NCBI GenBank assembly: GCA_023450745.1
Contig: JAEXGR010000026.1
Coordinates: forward strand, 1-64,000
Direction: 5' to 3'
DNA from: Synergistota bacterium
Lineage (GTDB): Bacteria; Synergistota; Synergistia; Synergistales; Synergistaceae
Length of the DNA: 64,000 nt
This document shows, in pieces, positions 35,929 through 45,455 of this stretch (position 1 is the first letter of the stretch; each line of letters begins with the position of its first letter). A program made the position numbers and the translations under genes. The notes under the pieces were generated by a model that was not told the origin of the DNA, searched no databases, and saw nothing but the letters and a program-made list of their open reading frames with translations.

Positions 35929-38715
35929 ATGAGCGACACTGCCCCCAAAACGGGGAATGAAACGAACGAGCAAAACTACATCGTCGGCATCGGCGCCTCC
36001 GCCGGCGGTCTGGAAGCGCTGCAGAAATTTTTATCGGCGCTGCCTCCCGACACAGGTTTTCCCTATATCATCGTTCAGCATCTATCGCCGGATTACAAGA
36101 GCCTGCTTGGCGAGATTCTGGGAAAATATACGGAGATGCCCGTCATTCAGGTGGAAGACGGGGTGGAGGTCAAGCCCAACTGCGTCTATGTGATCAAGCC
36201 GGGCAACAACATGCGCATCTCTAAAGGAAAGCTGCGGCTCTTCCCCCAGCGGGAGAAGGAGCTCAACCTTCCCATCGATATGTTCTTCCGTTCTCTGGCG
36301 GAGGAGGCGGGGACGCGCGCGATCGCCGTCGTTCTCTCCGGCACCGGCTCGGACGGCTCAAACGGCATCAAAGATATCAAAGAACGCGACGGCATGATCA
36401 TCGTGCAGGACTTGGGAAGCGCGAAATTTGACGGCATGCCGCGCAGCGCCGCGCGGACCGGCTTAGTGGACGCGCAGCTGTCGCCGGAGGATATCGCGAT
36501 GGAGCTGCAGCACATTTCCGCGACGGCAAGCAAACAGCCCTATCAGCCCAAGACGGAAAAACAAATTGACGACGAGCTGATGAAAAAGGTCTATGTCATC
36601 CTAAAAAAGATCAGCAACGTCAATTTCACGCACTACAAACAGACTACCATCATGCGCCGCATCGAGCGCCGCATGATGCTGACCCACAAGGAAACGCTGA
36701 CTGAATATGTGAATTGGCTCTACGAATCGCCGGAGGAGGTGCGGACTCTTTCGCGAGAGGTGCTTATCGGCGTCACGAGCTTCTTCCGCGACCCCGAGTA
36801 TTTCCAGTGCCTCAAGGAGAAGGCGATCAATAATATTTTGGTGCACAGCGCCGCCGACGAGCAGATACGGGTTTGGGTGGCGGGCTGCTCTACCGGCGAG
36901 GAGGCCTACTCCATCGCGATCCTCTTCTCCGAGGCCAAGGATATCCTCAAGATCAACAGAGAGGTAAAAATATTCGCCACCGATCTGGATATGGAGGCGA
37001 TCAACACGGCGGCCAAGGGAGTCTTCGGCGACAACATCATCGATACCGTTTCGCCGGCGCGGCTCAGCCGCTTTTTCACGCGCAAGAACAACACCTATGT
37101 GATCAACCGCGACATCCGCAAGATGATCGTCTTTTCGCCGCACAACGTTTTTCAGGACCCGCCCTTCGGCAGGCTGGACCTCATATCCTGCCGCAACATG
37201 CTAATCTACTTTCAGCCGGTGCTGCAGAACGACCTCTTCGCGATCTTCCATCAGGCGCTTAAGGACAGAGGCTACCTCTTCCTCGGCAAGTCCGAGGCCA
37301 TCGGCGCTTTTACGGACGCCTTCCCCGTAGTGGACGCGGCCGCCAAAATATTTACCCACCGCGGCGATGTGAAGATCCCCGGTACGAGGATCGTGCCCTA
37401 TCTGCAGACTTCTTATATCGAAGATGACTTTGTCGACGACCGCAGCGACCGCTATCCGCGTCACGGCATCCCGGCGAACGCGCCGGCCGCCGAGCAGGAC
37501 AACATCGACACCTCCATCCTGGAGCAGTTCATGCCCGCCAGCCTCGTGATCAACGATAAGAACAATATCACGCGCATTTATGGTGAGAGCGGCAACTATA
37601 TCCATCTGCCCACCGGCAAGTTTACGAACAATGTCTTCGATTTGATTACGGAAGCGCTGAAGATACCGGCCTCTACGATTCTGAAAGAGGCGCGGGAGAA
37701 GAAGGACCGCGTGCAGTATAAAGACATTGCCTTTCACGGCGAGCGCGAAGACGCCGTCATTACGATGACGGCGATGCCGGTCACAAGGGTTGTCTCCGGC
37801 CATGACGGGCTTTACGCGCTCGTCTTTACCGAGGCGAACCAGCGCGGGGAAACGCCGGACGCCGTCGCCTACGATATCGACAGGGTCTCCTCCCAGCGGA
37901 TCACGGATTTGGAACAGGAGCTGGGCGATGTGCAGGGGCAGCTTGCCCGCAGCGTCGCGGATCAGGAGTGCGTCAACGAGGAGCTGCAGGCCGCCAATGA
38001 AGAGCTGCTTACCGCCAACGAAGAGCTGCAAAGCTCCAACGAGGAGCTGCAGTCGGTCAACGAAGAGCTGTACACCGTCAACTCTGAATATCAGCAGAAG
38101 CTGACGGAGCTCGCGGGGCTCAACGACGACATCGCAAACTTCCTCTCCTCTTCGCTCACCGGCATCATCTTCGTGGACAACAAGCTGAATATCCGCCGCT
38201 ACACCGATTATGTGATGACGGAATTTTCCGTGATGGACCACGATATCGGGCGCTCGCTCAAATTCATCTCCTACCACTTCCCGTTGGTCGATATCGCCGA
38301 GATCTGCGACAACGTCCTGAAGACGCTGATTCCCGACGAGCGCGAGATCGTGACCAGCAAGGACAAGGTATTTTTCATGCGGGTTTCGCCTTACCGTTCG
38401 ACAGAGAATAAGATCCTGGGCTGCGTCATCACCCTCGTGGACGTCACAAAGCAAAAACAGGGCCAGGTGCAGCTGGAAAATACGGAAAAGAAGCTTTCCG
38501 TCGCGCAGGAGGCCGTCGAGGCCAAGAGCGGCTACCTCTTCCGCGTGATGGACGAGCTGGGAACGCCGCTGAGCACGCTGGCGGAATTGTCAAAGCGCGC
38601 GAGGACGCAGGCGGCGGATTCCGCAGAGCTTCGCGTCAGCCTGGATAAAATGGACGAGACGATCGAACGCATGGAGTCTATCGTCTCCGAGCTCTCCAAG
38701 CCGAAAGACGCCTAA
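35929..38715 (+). CDS. CheB-CheR fusion with PAS domain
   Basis: The ~928-residue protein begins with a CheB methylesterase domain (~15-200): active-site Ser in IGASAGGLEAL, His in VQHLSPD, Asp in GTGSDGSNGIK. A CheR methyltransferase follows (~215-470), with EEVRTLSREVLIGVTSFFRD, the SAM site VWVAGCSTGEEAYSIA, DLDMEAI and CRNMLIYF. After a PAS-like segment comes a long coiled coil of NEELQ/ANEEL repeats (~690-730), a PAS domain (~735-850) and a short C-terminal stretch resembling a kinase DHp helix but reading MDELGTPLSTLAEL, without the phospho-His. Stand-alone CheB receiver is absent. ATG 35929 follows GAGGAGGA; ATG 35887 upstream is less likely. Such fusions probably modify chemoreceptors or other signalling proteins. 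Confidence 0.9.
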   Translation: MSDTAPKTGNETNEQNYIVGIGASAGGLEALQKFLSALPPDTGFPYIIVQHLSPDYKSLLGEILGKYTEMPVIQVEDGVEVKPNCVYVIKPGNNMRISKGKLRLFPQREKELNLPIDMFFRSLAEEAGTRAIAVVLSGTGSDGSNGIKDIKERDGMIIVQDLGSAKFDGMPRSAARTGLVDAQLSPEDIAMELQHISATASKQPYQPKTEKQIDDELMKKVYVILKKISNVNFTHYKQTTIMRRIERRMMLTHKETLTEYVNWLYESPEEVRTLSREVLIGVTSFFRDPEYFQCLKEKAINNILVHSAADEQIRVWVAGCSTGEEAYSIAILFSEAKDILKINREVKIFATDLDMEAINTAAKGVFGDNIIDTVSPARLSRFFTRKNNTYVINRDIRKMIVFSPHNVFQDPPFGRLDLISCRNMLIYFQPVLQNDLFAIFHQALKDRGYLFLGKSEAIGAFTDAFPVVDAAAKIFTHRGDVKIPGTRIVPYLQTSYIEDDFVDDRSDRYPRHGIPANAPAAEQDNIDTSILEQFMPASLVINDKNNITRIYGESGNYIHLPTGKFTNNVFDLITEALKIPASTILKEAREKKDRVQYKDIAFHGEREDAVITMTAMPVTRVVSGHDGLYALVFTEANQRGETPDAVAYDIDRVSSQRITDLEQELGDVQGQLARSVADQECVNEELQAANEELLTANEELQSSNEELQSVNEELYTVNSEYQQKLTELAGLNDDIANFLSSSLTGIIFVDNKLNIRRYTDYVMTEFSVMDHDIGRSLKFISYHFPLVDIAEICDNVLKTLIPDEREIVTSKDKVFFMRVSPYRSTENKILGCVITLVDVTKQKQGQVQLENTEKKLSVAQEAVEAKSGYLFRVMDELGTPLSTLAELSKRARTQAADSAELRVSLDKMDETIERMESIVSELSKPKDA

Positions 38716-38856
38716 AAATAAGCGCGGACGGGGAAATCTGATAAAAACAGGGTACGAAACCGTTATCCATAGTAATATTGTAGCGATATAAAACAACAGG
38801 CTCCGCTGAAATAAAGCTGGACTGGGCGATTCGCCGCGGAGGGGCGCCATAGGACG

Positions 38857-41800
38857 ATGCGAAAGAAGATACTTATTGTTGACGACAAGCAGTTTTCAGG
38901 GCAGCCTCTGCGCGAGATGCTGGCCGGCGACTATGAGGTGCTGGAAGCCCGCGGCGGCAAGGAGGCGCTGGATATTACCGGCGACCCCTCCGTGGGGGTC
39001 TCTGCCATCCTGCTTAACGTCCTCCCGAAAGAGGCGGACGGATATGAGACGCTCGCGCGGATACGCGGCGACGCCGACGCTTCATGGGCGCCGCTTATCG
39101 CCTTTGCCGGCAAAGACGACGGCGAGGCGGAGGCAAAGGCTCTGGCTCTCGGCGCGGACGACTTTATCGTCAGGCCGTATCACGCGGCGGCCGTAAAGCA
39201 GCGGCTGAGAAACGTCATAGACCGCCTGGGAAGCGCGGAGCGCACAGGCCGGCGGCAGGCGGCGGACAAAGAGCCTCCGTGCGCCGCCGACCAGCTCAAA
39301 CGGCTGAACGACGGCATCCCGGGCGGCATCGCCCTGTTAGAGGCGACATCCGGCGGCCTGCGTCTGCTCTACTGCAACGAGGGCTTTTTCGGCTTCTCTG
39401 GATACGGGCGGGAAGCATATCAAAAAATGATCGACGACGACCCTCTCTGTCTGGTGCTGCCAGAGGACAGGGCCGGTATATACGAAGCGATTGGGCGGCT
39501 GAGAGGCGGCGGGGAGATGTTTTGTACCTACCGTTGCTTCGCCGTCGACGGAAGCCTGCGTTGGTTCGACCTTAAGGGCTCGGTCGCGGAGCGGCGCGGC
39601 GACACGCTTATCATCAACGCCGTGCAGTTCGACGTTACGGAAAGAAAAAAGACGGAAGAGGAGCTGCGCGTCAGCGCCGAGCGCTTCCGCGTCGCGGCGG
39701 CTTCCGGCGACAGGGTGATCGCGCGCTATGACATCAAGAGCGGCCTTTATTACACTAATTCGAAAACGCTTTTTTCGCTGGGTTTCGGCGACACGATAGA
39801 AAATGTGCCGCACGTGTTTATCGAAAGAGGCGTAGTCTCGCCGGAGTGCGTCGAGGATTATCTCGCTTTTTACGAGAGGATGAAGAGCGGCGAAAAATCA
39901 TGCAGCGCCGATATCGCCCTTGTGAGGGAAACCGGCGGGTACCGCTGGCTTCACTGCGACGCCTCCGTTATCTTTGACGGCGACGGCAGCCCCTCGCAGG
40001 CGATCATCGTCTATACGGACATTACCGAGCAGCGCGAAAAAGAGGCCGTCTACAAAAAATGGCAGCAGTCCCTGCGGCAAAAGGCGCCTGAATCATACAC
40101 CCTCTTCCGCTGCAACCTGAGCAAGGACACCTCCTTTGATTCCGTGGAGGGCATGCTCCTGCAAATCCGCTTCAAGAAAGACGCCACCACCTTCAACACC
40201 AGAACGCTGGAATACGCGGCGCAGTACGTCCACCCCGAGGACCGCGATGGCTATATCGCCGCGCTCAACGCCGATACGCTGCTGGCCAATTATTATCGCG
40301 ACAAAAGAAGCGAGACGATCGAATACCGGGAGTCTCTGCCGGACGGCGTGGTCCGCTGGCTGCGGCTTACCATCGAACTGGTGGAATATCCCAACTCTTC
40401 GGATGTGGAAGCGTATTTGATGTACGAGGATATCGACGCCAGCAAGGCGGCGGAGATGAAGGTGAAGGAGACGGCGGAAAACGACCCGTTGACCGGGGTC
40501 CTCAACAGGATGGCCTTCGCGCGGAAGATGGATCAGATCATCCAGAAGAGCAAAGCCTCCCAGCACATTCTGCTGATGCTGGATATCGACGGCTTTAAGC
40601 AGCTGAACGACACCTTCGGCCACGCCGCCGGCGACGACGCGCTGATCGATATCGCCAGGTCGCTGCGCACCGTGCTGCGCCATGGCGATCTGTTGGGGCG
40701 GCTGGGCGGCGACGAATTCGTCATCTGCCTGAAAGACGTTCCTTACGAAGCCGCCGTCGATAAAAAGGTGGAACAGATCTGTACGCTGGTGCGCCGGGCA
40801 TACAGCGGCGAGGTGCGTATTTCGGCGAGCGTCGGCATCGCGCTCTGCCCTCGGGACGGCGATGATTTTGACTCGCTCTACCGCCGCGCGGACGCGGCGC
40901 TTTACAGCGTAAAAAAATCCGGCAAGGACAACTTCGCCTATTTTAATCATGAAATGGACAGCATTCAGCCCTTCCCGGCGGAGGCTGTCGCGGAGACGGC
41001 CGCGGAGAAAACCCCTCCGGCGGCGAAACGCCGGATGCTGATCGTTGACGACAGCGTGATCAACAGGGCGATTCTCGCCAATATTTTTAGAAACGAATTT
41101 ACCGTCGAAATGGCGGAAAACGGCGCGGCGGCCCTGCTGCGGCTGCGCCGTTTCGGCGCGGGGATCTCCGTCGTCCTCATGGATCTGGTCATGCCGGAAA
41201 TGGACGGCTTCGCCGTCATGGAGAAGATGCAGAGCAGCGTGGAAATGTCTTCAATTCCCGTCATCGCCGTCAGCGGCCAGGACGACCATGAGGCGAGCCT
41301 GCGCGCCATCAAATACGGCGCCGCCGATTACGTCACCCATCCCGTAGACCCGGACCTGATCCGTCTGCGCGTACGCTCCGCCGTCAGCAAGGCGGAAAAC
41401 GAACGGCTGCGGGCCCAAAACGGCTACCTGATGCTGCAAAGCGGCGAAGAGGCGAAATACCGCACGGTCCTGGAGAGCACCGGCACGGTGGTCATCGAAT
41501 ACGACTGGGTCAACAGCGTGTTTACCTATGATCCCGCCATTTCCCTGCATATCGCCGGCAAATATGACGACCGCAGGCTGTGGCTCATCCTGATGTCCGA
41601 TATGGTCGCCGACACCATGGACGTGAGGGCGATGCAGGAGTTCGTCCACCGTCTGGCCAACGACCGCGAACGCGACGGCGGCAGCATGACGGTCAGGCTG
41701 AAGACCGCTTCCGGCGAAAAACAATGGTTCCGCATGAACGTCTTCAAACGCAAGGATGAGTTTCAGCTGACTTCGAAGATGCTTCTGACCTACGTCAACG

Positions 41801-44334
41801 TCAACGAAGAGGTGCTGGCGAACGAAAAACTTCGTTTTCAGGCGGAGCGCGACGAACTGACCGGCCTTTACAGCCGCGCGGCGTTCTTTGAAAGGGCCGC
41901 GGAGATGATAGACGTTCACCGCCGGGGCTACTATGTCATCTGTTGTTTTGACATCAACAACTTCAAGGTCATAAACGACCAATACGGCAGCGAAATGGGC
42001 GACGCGGTGCTGAAACAGGTCGCGGATATCTTTACCCATGGATTTGAGGCCGTCGGCGGCATCGTCTGCCGCATCACGGCCGACAAATTCGCGGTGCTTT
42101 ACCCCGCCAGCTTTATGGCTTCGGAAAGGCTGGCAAATATCCGCGAGGCGGCCGCCGTTCTCGACGGTTCGCTGCCGCCGATTTCGTTCAGTATCGGCCG
42201 CTATCTCGTGGACGATCCGTCCCTCTCGGTCAGCGCCATGTACGACAGGGCCGCGCTTGCCGAAGCCTCCGTCAAAGGCCGCTTCGACGCCAATATCGCC
42301 CAGTACGACGAGTCGATGCGCGAACGCCTGCTGCGGGAGCAGCGGCTCGTCAACGAGATGAAGCAGGCGCTGGCCAGCCGCCACTTCGAGGTCTGGCTTC
42401 AGCCGCAATACAATCATTCGTCGGGCGCGCTCATCGGCGCGGAGGCGTTGGTGCGCTGGCGTCACCCCGAATGGGGGCTGGTCTCGCCGGGAGAGTTTAT
42501 TCCCGTTTTTGAGCGCAACGGCTTTATCTATGAGCTTGACAAATATGTGTGGGAACAAACCTGTATGATGCTGCGCGGATGGCTCGACGCGGGGCGCTCT
42601 CCGCTGCCGGTGTCGGTGAACGTCTCGCGCTACGACCTTTTTCACGAAGACCTGATAGAGACGCTCACCGGCCTCATCAGCCGTTACGGCATAGCCGTAG
42701 ACTTGCTGCGCCTGGAGATCACGGAGTCGGCGTTCGCCAGCTCTACCGACCATATCATCGGCGTCGTCAAGCGCCTGATCGACTATGGCTTCACGGTGGA
42801 AATAGATGATTTCGGCAGCGGCTACTCCTCGCTGAATACGCTCAAGGACGTTCCCGCGCAAGTCCTGAAGATGGACATGCGTTTTCTGGAGAGCAGCCAA
42901 AACTCTGACCGCGGCGGCAATATTCTCGAATCCGTCGTGCGCATGGCGAAGTGGCTGGGAATGTCCGTCATCGCCGAAGGCGTGGAGGAAAAAGAACAGG
43001 CGGATTATCTGCGCTCCATCGGCTGCGATTACGTCCAGGGCTATCTCTATGCGAGGCCGATGCCGGTAGCGGAATACGAGGCGCTGTCAAAAAACATCGC
43101 CGGAACAGAGGGCCTCTCCGTGATGGAAACCGTGGAAAACCTGGACAACAATCTATTTTGGGACCCGAAATCCATGGATACGCTCATCTTCAACACCTAC
43201 GTGAGCGGGGCCTGCGTCTTTGAATGGCACAACGGGAAAATAGAGATATTGCGGGCGAACGAGAAATACGCGCGGGCCATCGGCGGCGAAGCGTGCACGG
43301 TCAAGGACGCGCTGGAGCTTGTCTGGGAGGACCATATGGACCCCGCCGCGGCGCGGGCGACGCGCGGCGCCATTGAGCGCGCGATCGAAACGGGGGACGA
43401 CGCCACTTACGAGGCGGTTTACTTCGGACTCTTCGGCCGCGAGGGAAAGACGTATCTGCGCACGACCTTCCGCGCCATCGCGCGCACCGGAGACCGCTAT
43501 ATGCTTTACGCTACCAATGAGAATATCACGGCTCAGCGCGAAGCCGAACAGAAAGAGCTGGCGGCTCACGAGCGGCTGCAGGCGATCATGGACAATGTCA
43601 GCAGCGGCATCACCGCCGTCGTCACGCGCGGCGAGGAAGTGGACTACCTTTTTGTAAATGACCGCTACTATGAGATGTTGGGCTATACCAGAGCGCAGTA
43701 CGCCGCCGAGGTCCGCAGCGCCTTTGACCTCATCCACCCCGACGACCGCCGTTGGGTCTTGGAGGCCGTCGAAGGCGTCAACGCTACCGGCAGGCCGTCG
43801 GTAATGGAGTACCGCGTCATTCGCCGGGACGGGAGCGTGATCTGGGAGAGGAATTCCATTTCCGTCACCAAATTCAACGGCATAGACGCTCCGGTGCAGC
43901 TGGGCGTCGCCATCGACATCACCGCCGAGAGGCTCGCGGAGCAGCGGATACTTACGCTCAACGAAAATCTTAAAAATATGATGAACGATACGCCGGGAGG
44001 CTTTGCGCGGCTGCGCGTGCGGCCGGACGGCGTGTTGGCGGCGGAATACGTCAACGATACGCTCTGCCGTATGCGCGGGATGAGCTATGACGAAATTATG
44101 GCCGGCGACGGCAAAAACGCGACGGATACCATTCATCCGGGCGACCGGGAGCGGGTCGGCGCGGCGGTGGCGGAGATGATTGCCACCGGCGAAACGGGCA
44201 ACATCCAATACAGGCTGAGGCACGGGGGCGGCAAATACATTCCCGTCAACGCCTTTGGCCGCGTATCAAAAAACGAGGCGGGGGAGACCTTCATCAACGT
44301 CTATTTCACGGAAAGTGCCTCGGCCGCGCTTTGA
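38857..44334 (+). CDS. Giant REC-PAS-GGDEF-REC-PAS-GGDEF-EAL-PAS c-di-GMP protein
   Basis: The 1825-residue cytosolic protein starts with a receiver-like domain (~1-125) whose acceptor Asp is replaced by Asn54 (ILLNVLP). PAS domains follow (~150-530), then an intact GGDEF cyclase domain (motif near residue 617), a second receiver with intact Asp776 (VLMDLVMPEMDG), a PAS-like segment, a degenerate GGDEF (ITADKF near 1075), and a complete EAL domain: GAEALVRWRHP (~1196), SVNVSRYD, EITESAF, DDFGSGYSS, LKMDM, AEGVE and QGYLY. Three more PAS-type segments close the protein. It should be able to make and break c-di-GMP. It lies 140 nt after the CheB-CheR gene on the same strand. A classic terminator follows. 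Confidence 0.92.
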   Translation: MRKKILIVDDKQFSGQPLREMLAGDYEVLEARGGKEALDITGDPSVGVSAILLNVLPKEADGYETLARIRGDADASWAPLIAFAGKDDGEAEAKALALGADDFIVRPYHAAAVKQRLRNVIDRLGSAERTGRRQAADKEPPCAADQLKRLNDGIPGGIALLEATSGGLRLLYCNEGFFGFSGYGREAYQKMIDDDPLCLVLPEDRAGIYEAIGRLRGGGEMFCTYRCFAVDGSLRWFDLKGSVAERRGDTLIINAVQFDVTERKKTEEELRVSAERFRVAAASGDRVIARYDIKSGLYYTNSKTLFSLGFGDTIENVPHVFIERGVVSPECVEDYLAFYERMKSGEKSCSADIALVRETGGYRWLHCDASVIFDGDGSPSQAIIVYTDITEQREKEAVYKKWQQSLRQKAPESYTLFRCNLSKDTSFDSVEGMLLQIRFKKDATTFNTRTLEYAAQYVHPEDRDGYIAALNADTLLANYYRDKRSETIEYRESLPDGVVRWLRLTIELVEYPNSSDVEAYLMYEDIDASKAAEMKVKETAENDPLTGVLNRMAFARKMDQIIQKSKASQHILLMLDIDGFKQLNDTFGHAAGDDALIDIARSLRTVLRHGDLLGRLGGDEFVICLKDVPYEAAVDKKVEQICTLVRRAYSGEVRISASVGIALCPRDGDDFDSLYRRADAALYSVKKSGKDNFAYFNHEMDSIQPFPAEAVAETAAEKTPPAAKRRMLIVDDSVINRAILANIFRNEFTVEMAENGAAALLRLRRFGAGISVVLMDLVMPEMDGFAVMEKMQSSVEMSSIPVIAVSGQDDHEASLRAIKYGAADYVTHPVDPDLIRLRVRSAVSKAENERLRAQNGYLMLQSGEEAKYRTVLESTGTVVIEYDWVNSVFTYDPAISLHIAGKYDDRRLWLILMSDMVADTMDVRAMQEFVHRLANDRERDGGSMTVRLKTASGEKQWFRMNVFKRKDEFQLTSKMLLTYVNVNEEVLANEKLRFQAERDELTGLYSRAAFFERAAEMIDVHRRGYYVICCFDINNFKVINDQYGSEMGDAVLKQVADIFTHGFEAVGGIVCRITADKFAVLYPASFMASERLANIREAAAVLDGSLPPISFSIGRYLVDDPSLSVSAMYDRAALAEASVKGRFDANIAQYDESMRERLLREQRLVNEMKQALASRHFEVWLQPQYNHSSGALIGAEALVRWRHPEWGLVSPGEFIPVFERNGFIYELDKYVWEQTCMMLRGWLDAGRSPLPVSVNVSRYDLFHEDLIETLTGLISRYGIAVDLLRLEITESAFASSTDHIIGVVKRLIDYGFTVEIDDFGSGYSSLNTLKDVPAQVLKMDMRFLESSQNSDRGGNILESVVRMAKWLGMSVIAEGVEEKEQADYLRSIGCDYVQGYLYARPMPVAEYEALSKNIAGTEGLSVMETVENLDNNLFWDPKSMDTLIFNTYVSGACVFEWHNGKIEILRANEKYARAIGGEACTVKDALELVWEDHMDPAAARATRGAIERAIETGDDATYEAVYFGLFGREGKTYLRTTFRAIARTGDRYMLYATNENITAQREAEQKELAAHERLQAIMDNVSSGITAVVTRGEEVDYLFVNDRYYEMLGYTRAQYAAEVRSAFDLIHPDDRRWVLEAVEGVNATGRPSVMEYRVIRRDGSVIWERNSISVTKFNGIDAPVQLGVAIDITAERLAEQRILTLNENLKNMMNDTPGGFARLRVRPDGVLAAEYVNDTLCRMRGMSYDEIMAGDGKNATDTIHPGDRERVGAAVAEMIATGETGNIQYRLRHGGGKYIPVNAFGRVSKNEAGETFINVYFTESASAAL

Positions 44335-44369
44335 CCGCCTTTGCCGCGGATCGTGGGAGGACGGCGAAA

Positions 44370-44404
44370 GAGCCCGCCTGTAAAAGGGCGGGCTCGAATT
44401 TTTT
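44370..44404 (+). terminator. Rho-independent terminator after the c-di-GMP gene
   Basis: GAGCCCGCC (44370-44378) pairs with GGCGGGCTC (44387-44395), followed by six T (44399-44404). It is also suitably placed to stop the minus-strand adhE operon. Confidence 0.92.
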
Positions 44405-44423
44405 ATGCTACGAGAGGAGCCGT

Positions 44424-44669
44424 TTACTCTGCCAGCGGCAGCACTTCTTTGGCGAAGAACGCCGCCGTCTCCTCCGGCTTTACGGAGTAGAACTTGTCGT
44501 TTACCGTCACGCAGACGCCCTCCTGGCAGCGCCCCATGCAAAAAACGCCGCCGAGGTTTATCTTATCTTTGAGCGCGTGCTCCGCGATCTGAAACTGGAG
44601 CCCCTCGACGACCTGACGTGAACCCTTTACGTGACATGCGCTTCCGATGCAGACTTTGATCTTTATCAT
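44424..44669 (-). CDS. Thioredoxin-like [2Fe-2S] ferredoxin
   Basis: The 81-residue product has the cluster ligands CIGSAC (residues 7-12) and CMGRC (~44-48) of the NuoE/HoxE C-terminal domain, which is a thioredoxin-fold [2Fe-2S] carrier. Such free-standing proteins serve electron-bifurcating hydrogenases or dehydrogenases. It is the third gene of an apparent operon adhE - kinase - ferredoxin, 21 nt after the kinase. No NuoF/HydB partner is adjacent. The redox partner is unknown. Confidence 0.88.
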   Translation of the reverse strand: MIKIKVCIGSACHVKGSRQVVEGLQFQIAEHALKDKINLGGVFCMGRCQEGVCVTVNDKFYSVKPEETAAFFAKEVLPLAE

Positions 44670-44690
44670 CTTTGTATTACCTGCCTTTTA

Positions 44691-45440
44691 TTATTCGTAG
44701 TCGACAACGTTGACCCAGTAGAGCAGAAATTCGCGCTCCTCCGGCTTGCCCTGCGCGAGCCTCTCGGCGGCGCGCAGCGGTATCCATTTCTGCACCTCCG
44801 TTTTGGATGCGCCGCTCTTTTCACAATAAAGGTCGAGGTAGCGGTCGGCCCCGTCGATCTCGCCGGCGAGCCAGAAGAGGAGGTAGGTGCGCGCCGCGTC
44901 CGCCGCGGGAACGCCCTGCGCCGCGTGAGACCAGTCGACGATGTAGTCCCGGCCATCGTCAGTGACGATGAGGTTGCTCGGCGCGAAGTCGCCGTGGCAT
45001 ATTTTGTCTCCGGCGGGCAGGGATTCCAGGCGCATGTGGAGCTCGTAAAGCGTTGCGGAGGGAAGCTCCGCCGCGAACAGGCTGTCGGCGAGGCGGTCCT
45101 TAAGCTTTTCCAGGCCGCGCGCTTTGGCGGCGTTTATTTTCAGCTGCGCCGCGACAAAACGCTCCAGGTATTCGGCGGCCCTTTCCGGAGCTTCGCCCAT
45201 GAGGCGGTCCAGGGTTTTGCCCGCGATGAACTCGGAGACGATCGCCCATTTGCCCTCGGCGTTCGTCACCTCCAGCACCTTCGGCACGGGCAGCCCGCTC
45301 TCCTCGACCTTAGCGTGCGTCGCCGCCTCGGAGAGGATTTTCGCCTTTGAGTGGTCCCGGTCGAATAGTTTTATACATTTGTCCCCGTCGCGGAAGACGG
45401 TCTTTGATGTGCGTACCGCAATAATTTTTTCCAGCTTCAT
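44691..45440 (-). CDS. Aminoglycoside phosphotransferase-fold small-molecule kinase
   Basis: The 249-residue protein has the APH/choline-kinase fold: catalytic loop CHGDFAPSNLIV near residue 150 and the metal-binding DYIVDWSHA after it, with FRDGDKCIKLF in the N-lobe. Members phosphorylate choline, ethanolamine, sugars, amino sugars or drugs. Nothing in the context points to drug resistance; it lies between adhE (15 nt upstream) and the ferredoxin gene. The substrate is unknown. Confidence 0.82.
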   Translation of the reverse strand: MKLEKIIAVRTSKTVFRDGDKCIKLFDRDHSKAKILSEAATHAKVEESGLPVPKVLEVTNAEGKWAIVSEFIAGKTLDRLMGEAPERAAEYLERFVAAQLKINAAKARGLEKLKDRLADSLFAAELPSATLYELHMRLESLPAGDKICHGDFAPSNLIVTDDGRDYIVDWSHAAQGVPAADAARTYLLFWLAGEIDGADRYLDLYCEKSGASKTEVQKWIPLRAAERLAQGKPEEREFLLYWVNVVDYE

Positions 45441-45455
45441 CTTCGTATCCTCCTC

